Positions 58,100 through 64,000 of a stretch of DNA of 64,000 nucleotides are shown here, one piece after another. The DNA is from Musa acuminata AAA Group (Eukaryota > Streptophyta > Magnoliopsida > Zingiberales > Musaceae), in contig NC_088348.1 in the NCBI RefSeq assembly GCF_036884655.1, positions 23,726,501 to 23,790,500 of the forward strand. Direction: 5' to 3'. A model generated the notes under the pieces. The model did not search any database. It saw only the letters and a program-made list of their open reading frames with translations, and was not told where the DNA came from. Each line of letters begins with the position of its first letter. Positions within the stretch are counted from its first letter, which is position 1. The translations under genes were made by a program, and so were the position numbers.

Positions 58100-60290
58100 A
58101 AAGATCAACCTATAAATGGCGCGGACCCCCTTACCCACTTCAGCCACCTCCATCCTCCATCGGAGGGCTTAGCCTCCACCTATGTGGCCGCCTATTCCCC
58201 GTTAGGCCCCTCCCCAGCGGTTCAGTGCGTTTGGCGACTAGATGTAGGTACCGCTTGAGCTTTGTCTTCCATTTAATTCTAGGGATCTGCTCCTTTCAAT
58301 GGCTATAATGGTGTCAAAATGTGTGTGTGTTTGGCGACTAGATGTCTTGATTGGAAGATCAATGTGGATAAATGTAGGATTCACGAGGGAGATGTATTGA
58401 GAGCATGATCACATTCTGTTGATACATAATATGCATTCGATCTTAGTTAGGCATTCAATTAACATGGCAGACAAGAAAGAGCTTGCTCTGCTCTTTAAGC
58501 TAAAAGTTCGGCTTCCTTTCCCTGTTGATTTGTGTTGAAGAGATTCAGTTGGCAGTATAAACTAAATGGTTGATTTGGGATGTGAATCTGTTTGAGTATA
58601 TTCTGTTCTTAGGATTAAGTTGTCCTTTCTTTTAACAATTCATGTAAGACAGCGCATTCAAAGGGATTCAGAAAATTAGAATAATTTGCTCTTATGGTTC
58701 TACTTAAGAGATTCAGCCAGGTGAGGCCACTGGGCTTCCATAGCAATCGGTTCGTACGGTCATCATAGAGTAGCATTTTCATCAGTTAACTAAACTTTCA
58801 AGTTGGTGGAAAGGTTTTATTTTTATTTTTATTTTTTTTTATTTTTCCGGTAAGCCACTCCTCCTTTACCTAGACACGTGGTATAACTACAAAATAGAAT
58901 GAGAAATATTTTTACTCGTGAATTCTAAGTGTAACTCTGATCGAAAATAAAACTAACAAGAATTATTTCTTATGATAATTGATATCAGTAGTATGGAGAG
59001 AGGTAGAGGGGTTGTAAGAAGACTATACCAGAATTTATAAAAAAAATATTTAATTTTTAAATTTAACTTAGAATTAAAGAATTTATTATTAAAGAGATGA
59101 TTTCATTCATTGAGATAATGAGTAATTATACAGATTGTGAGGGAGAGGTTTTCCTCAATCATATATTCAAATCATATAGTTAAATTTATGATTTATACTC
59201 AAATCATAGATTGATTGATTGAGGATTAGAACATAAAAGAAATACAATATTATCATATCATATTTACTTATAATATGATCTTCTATCAAAAATATCATCT
59301 TATACAAAGATCAATCATAGCAAGAGATTCATTTAGTCGACCTATTGTTGTTTTTGTACATTATGATTTAACAAAGCAGGAAATATCAATAGAAATTTTG
59401 TTTTTGGTTTGTTGTTTTCTTCTGGGGTGACTTCCACTCAACTTTGCTACTATTCTCCAGAAAAAATGGAGGGAAATTGATTATGGAATTATGTGTTCTT
59501 GTCCTTATGCATTACATGTTCTGTTTAGTTATTCATTCTTATTGTAATTGCTATTTTGTGCTGGTTTCCTAGTCCTTGCATCAGATAGTTCGTATATATT
59601 ACTTTGAATTTGTCATTTTAGAAGAGATGTTCCATTTTACAATTTTCTGAGTTGCAATGTGATTTCACTTCTCTGCTGAAAAATCCCAAATTACATTATT
59701 ATGTTCTTGGAGGCTTCTCTTGTTTTGTTTTCCGTTGCTTCATGAACTGATCTTCTCCCTGAAGCCATCCGAGTTCAGAGACTACACTCTAGTCTCATGT
59801 TTTAGCTAATAGACCATCAATAGTTGTTTCTGTAGTTACCCATAATTATTGATGTTAGGTTTTCTTCATCTTATTCCATTGCTACATCCTGAAGTAACGG
59901 ATTCCAGTCTTGCGCCATTTTTTGCTTTCAGCTCCCTTCTTTAAAGATGCTTCGAGGATCTCTGTATTTTAACCAAACACTTTGTGCCATTTGACTTTAT
60001 GCATGCTCGTTAACCTTTTCTTGGCAAATCAGATGAAAATGCGTTTGTTAGTGCAAGATGATGTCCACTAAAGGTTGGATTTGGCATGGATTCAATATGT
60101 TATTGGGATTAAGAAATTCTCCTAAAGATTGAAATTCAAGTTCTTTCTCTTTTGGATGATGACATAACAATATTTAAATCTTTGTCTTGGATTAGGTTTA
60201 GTGCAACAATCAAAGCTATATCGTTTAGCATCTTGGTTTAGTCTTATAATATGCAGACACTACAAAAGCTTCTAAAGAGAGAATACTGTT
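58100..60290. other. unassigned DNA with a TATA-like site and GC-richer patch
   Basis: A ctataaat word at 58109-58116 precedes a GC-rich patch (58118-58260) with proline-rich open frames, which could be a first exon. An 18-bp word, gtttggcgactagatgt-like, recurs at about 58229 and 58328. From 58300 to 60290 the DNA is T-rich and intron-like, with no recognised protein on either strand. I cannot name a gene here. Confidence 0.3.
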
Positions 60291-60296
60291 GGATTA

Positions 60297-61045
60297 AATA
60301 CATGCCCTGTCATTTTTTTTTTCCTTTATAAATAATATATCCTTATACTTCTCATTTCCATTGATGTGCATGGCCCAGAAATAATGGATGTACCCTACCC
60401 AAGTCAAAAATAATCTCATCATGTTGTCAAGCCTTATCCTCGAACAAGAAAATTTTGTACAACTAAATTATGAGAACTCGTAAAGTATGCGCTTCCTTTC
60501 ATCGGAGGCGAGGCATAATCACAGTAAATGTCTTTGTCATGAACAAGAGAAAGAGAATATAATCATAATAGAGAATAAAATCATCGGACAACTCTTCTTA
60601 TTGTCTTATCCTTTATAATTAGATAAAATATATAATAAAACTAATTAGATTCTTATTGTCTTTGTCATGCACATTCTGTTTATATTATAGTAGGATTCCT
60701 TAAGGGATGCCCTTGATAGGAGCTTTAATAACTTATCATAGCCCCTTTGCTATAGAATATTTTAAAGATTTAAAATAAAAAAACATAATGCAGATTACGT
60801 TTTCTCTCTCAACTTTCCTAAATCATTAATAACAATGATCTTATAAAAAGATAGGAAGAGAGGAGAACGAGTGTCTAGTTATCCTTATAGATCGACGTCA
60901 CTATGATATACGGATTCGGAGGATAGTGCCTTTGCAGATTATCGAAAGATACACATCATAAATCTGATATATTATTATTTGATTTCAATCTTGACATGAA
61001 AGTTTTCAATATGACTTATAGCATATTATAGATTTTATTTTTGCA
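60297..61045 (+). repeat. probable 5' LTR of a degenerate copia element
   Basis: From tgttggattaaatac to ttttttgca-like tttttgca (TG..CA), 749 bp, immediately followed by a primer-site match. The left border is inferred from the TG and context; no second LTR or TSD is available in the window. Confidence 0.5.
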
Positions 61046-61047
61046 AT

Positions 61048-61059
61048 TGGTATCAGAGC
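61048..61059 (+). other. primer binding site (Met-tRNA type)
   Basis: tggtatcagagc is an exact match to the complement of the initiator-Met tRNA end and lies two bases after the presumed LTR. Confidence 0.75.
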
Positions 61060-61189
61060 CTAATTTCTTGAAATTAAATACTTTAGATCTGTTGTTTTTT
61101 TATTTACGATACTTGAATGATTTGTGTATATTATTGATCTATCTTCCTATCTGGTCTATCGTGTCACTTGCTTGGGGGCGACATGAGAT

Positions 61190-61655
61190 TTGCTTTTGTA
61201 TTACGATCTTCGATGATCACGAAGCAGCGATGGTTGCTGTGGAGCACCGCTGCCGATGGTAGTCGCAGCAACCTCACTACATGTAGCCGCTATGGCGAAC
61301 TTACTATAGTAGGAAATTGCGCCAAGTAGCATCCGCACTATAGCGACCGCAAGCGGCTACAAGGCGACGAGTCGTATGCCACGATTGACTGCACATAGTG
61401 ACATCCGCACATAAGCGCGCAAGCAACCGTGTACAAGTGGCAACTGCACAAGCAGTAGCACGCACACGTGATGACCGCATAACTGCAGCTGCATGCAAGT
61501 AGAGGTCGTGTCTAAGTGACGGTGGCATGCAGGCAACAATCGTGCCCAAGCGGCTACCACGTCTAAGCAGCAACCTCACGCGGGTAGAGGCTGCACTCAA
61601 GCAACGGTCGCACAGGCAATAGTCGCCCGCAAGCAACAACTACACAAACAATGAC
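61190..61655. repeat. GC-rich degenerate short repeats in the element leader
   Basis: Words such as caagcggctac, caagcaac, gtcgca and gcaagtag recur without strict period over about 450 bases, in an otherwise AT-rich region. Open frames on the minus strand here (Arg/Cys/Leu/His-rich) are shadows of the repeat. Confidence 0.6.
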
Positions 61656-62770
61656 GGCGGAGATTAGGGTTTCTTAATCAAATTACAATTGTACCCTTAT
61701 GTATTTTATTAATTCCTTTTAATATTTTGGCAATTCTACTCTCTATAAATCTCATAATTTCACTTTATATGCTATCAAGAAAATTATAGCTTTACCCTTA
61801 TAAAATTAATAATTTTTTATTTATATCCTTAATTATAAAATCAATCAATATAATTTAATTGAATTTGATCATCACTATATTTTAACTAGTTATTAATTGA
61901 ATTTAGTTTTGATCAAATTTAAAAATGATTAAATTTTGAACAATTTTTTATTTTGATAGACTTGTTTAATTAGGTTGATGTTTAGCATGTTCAAAATTAA
62001 ATAAAATCGATTGGTTTAATTTAATATTTTATGTGAAAATTAAAAAAAAATTATTATTTATTTTATAGTTTTCTTATATGATTTATTGATTGTAAGTGGT
62101 AAATAAAATCTAATTATTATTCTTAAATATTTATTTGGTTATTCAAATGTATATGTTTAAAATTATAAAATAATATTTATCTTTTACATAAAAGCCCTTC
62201 ATGATTTATTTGATATCATGATTATAATTATCATATGAATTTTTTTTTCTTTTACTAATTAATGTTCAATAATTATTGTAGTTATTATTCTATTATTGAA
62301 CTATTTTAGTATAAATTAGAATAAAAAATTTGATGAATATTATTTATAATTTATCTCTTTAAGTTTTTATCTAACCGGTAGCTATCAAAGTAGCTTGGAA
62401 TGGTAAACTTATGAGGTATGAATTATAATAAAAATCTTATCATTTATGTGACATTTTAAACTGTATTTTATATTATTGTATTTCACAATGACATACATAA
62501 TTATGAGATTTTGATAATTCCAAAGGAGAATCTCTTTCAAATAATTATACGATTGGATATGATGATACTGTTTTGGATATTCTTGCAGCTTAGAATTATA
62601 TACCCATAGGTAGCAATAATATTCCACAAGGATGATATTAGTCCTCCATAAATGATCTTAAGCGAACATTAGATATGTCAATATTTTATCCAGAGGTGAT
62701 ATATAGATTATATCAATAGGTCATCATATTTTAGAAAACTCAAAGCATTAATATTATTTTATATTTTACA
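61656..62770. other. AT-rich leader of the degenerate element
   Basis: No coding track. The DNA is very AT-rich (about 61680-62640). It lies between the primer site and the gag relic and is unusually long for a copia leader, so another insertion may be hidden in it. Confidence 0.4.
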
Positions 62771-63170
62771 ATGGTACTTCCTTCCATACATTCTCATGCT
62801 TCCGGTGTCCCTGTACTTTCTAGATCAAATTATTCAGAATAATTAGAGTATGTGCGATTCATATTGGACGTATTAGATCTTGACTTAGCATTACTTATTA
62901 AAGGGTCCGTAGATTTGATTGATAAAAGTATTGTGGAATAGGTTAATAAAATGAATGCTTGGAAAAGATCTAATAGCTTAGTTTAATATTCATAAAAATG
63001 ACGATTGCAAACGATATAAATATTTCATTATCGAGTGTAACTAGCACGTGAAAATATTTAAAGACTATTGAAGTCAGATTTAAATATGATGATAAGTCAT
63101 TGGTTGACATATTAATGAAATAATTGACTACGACTCAATATGATAACACTCGAGGAATTCAGGATTGTAG
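62771..63170 (+). pseudogene. degenerate copia gag relic
   Basis: Starts MVLPSIHSHASGVPVLSRSN and reads YSE*LEYVRFILDVLDLDLA, LLIKGSVDLIDKSIVE*VNK, then frameshifts to blocks like KYDDKSLVDIL and TTTQYDNTRGI. This matches the capsid start of a different copia lineage from the SIRE-like elements (the NYSEWLEYVRFML and LDLALL motif). It is interrupted by stops and by the next LTR at 63176. Confidence 0.65.
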
Positions 63171-63175
63171 GAAAA

Positions 63176-64000
63176 TCTAGGGGCGACATCATATGTATAG
63201 CGGAAGAATAGAAAACAAAAGTCTTAGATTTCCCAAAAGGTGTTTATCGTCGTGTAAAGATTGGTGTGCTAAAACCCGTAAAACTGAAAAAACACGTGTG
63301 AGATAATTGTGTTACTTAGGGAGATCGTATATCTCTAAAATCCTATAAATTTATGGGAGAGGATAAAGGAGGTTAAGTGTCCTCTCTAGTGGTGATCCAC
63401 GCTACAAGAGCTGCGAAGGCACTCTTTGAATCGCTATCCAAATCTCCATACCTACTGGTTAAGGAGGAGAAGGGAAGAGGAGAGAATAGGAGGTGGCAGT
63501 CAAGAAGGCCCAACTTATGACCTTTTGGTTCCCTCATATTTATAGAGCCCCCCTATCAACTTAACCCTAATGAATCCTAGCCTATTGGGTATTGGATCTT
63601 CATCCAACTATCAAAGCCTTTTAGATTAATAAATCTCTATCCAATAATTTTACAATAGCTTTTGTTGGATCTCATCCATAGGATTCAATAATTTAGGGGC
63701 TTATTGGATATCCCAATAAAATAGAGGCTCTAGTGGATATCTCATATCCGAACCTCTACTCGTCACAACACCTACCATATGTGTGTGACCCTCTAGGCCC
63801 AATATTGAGCTGGCTATGAGTCATACCTGTTAGAATTTCTTCTGACTCAATGAATTATTATCCTTATAACAATTCACTCGACTCATTAATTGTGGACGTA
63901 CTAGGCCACTACACCACAGTTCCTAGACGATACAGGGGAATATAATCCATTGGACCTATATGCCCTCAGTTATCATGTATCTATAGTCCCTCATTCATCT
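63176..64000 (-). repeat. partial LTR of another retroelement, probably reverse orientation
   Basis: Begins tgtaggaaaatctaggggcg abruptly inside the gag relic and continues to the window edge. A TATA-like word, ctataaata, on the minus strand (near 63538-63546) suggests minus orientation. No primer site adjoins its left edge, so that edge is the outer end of an LTR or of a solo LTR. A matching TSD cannot be tested because the right end is outside the window. Confidence 0.5.

Noticed and set aside
61304..61639. 111-residue minus-strand frame rich in Arg, Cys, His and Leu
   Set aside because: It mirrors the short GC-rich repeat; no family features and no splice context.
1..64000. tRNA, rRNA or snRNA genes
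   Set aside because: I saw no cloverleaf-type or conserved rRNA segments; the tRNA-like matches found are retroelement primer sites. A dedicated scan was not possible.

Overview
The window looks like nuclear DNA of a flowering plant. The genes are short exons with GT-AG introns, large T-rich introns, plant ribosomal protein genes, a plastid-targeted ferredoxin and a TGA-type bZIP factor. Codon use, the TGA9-like N-terminus and the retrotransposon types suggest a monocot, possibly the banana family (Musaceae). The genus is an inference; no search was run.

Layout: (1) 1-6.9 kb: 3' half of a SAPS/SIT4-phosphatase-associated (PP6 regulatory subunit) gene on +, with a 670-bp hAT-type foldback element in one intron. 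(2) 7.3-12.7 kb: a complete 40S ribosomal protein S12 (eS12) gene on +, whose 3.9-kb first coding intron carries a decayed RTE-type LINE. (3) 12.7-16.1 kb: AT-rich intergenic DNA with foldback repeats and an unrecognised minus-strand reading frame. (4) 16.15-32.9 kb: a three-layer nest. A minus-strand RTE LINE relic is split by a 16.7-kb Ty1/copia element (TSD taagt), which is itself split by an 8.2-kb pol-less relative (TSD aaaat) with near-identical 2.15-kb LTRs. (5) 34.4-38.0 kb: a three-exon condensation/acyltransferase-like gene on +. (6) 38.6-41.1 kb: a root-type [2Fe-2S] ferredoxin gene on - with a probable 5'UTR intron. (7) 42.3-46.1 kb: a complete 60S ribosomal protein L10a (uL1) gene on -, five exons, with one GC-AG intron. 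(8) 46.9-48.1 kb: an L1-type LINE relic. (9) 48.2-57.4 kb: a TGA9-like bZIP gene on +, twelve coding exons reconstructed, with a possible long leader region that holds another RTE relic. (10) 57.4-64 kb: gene-poor DNA with a 43-bp tandem repeat, a degenerate copia LTR/PBS/gag relic, and the edge of another LTR at the right border.

The cellular genes belong to unrelated housekeeping and regulatory pathways (translation, phosphatase control, plastid electron transfer, transcription); there is no operon-like logic. I found no convincing new multi-gene system. The most unusual material is in the nested SIRE-like retroelements: arrays of 15-bp palindromes just upstream of the LTR TATA boxes, a 17-bp array in the transcribed leader, and a pol-less derivative that inserted into its relative. 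Also notable are the hAT foldback with an exact 8-bp TSD and several unannotated hairpins.
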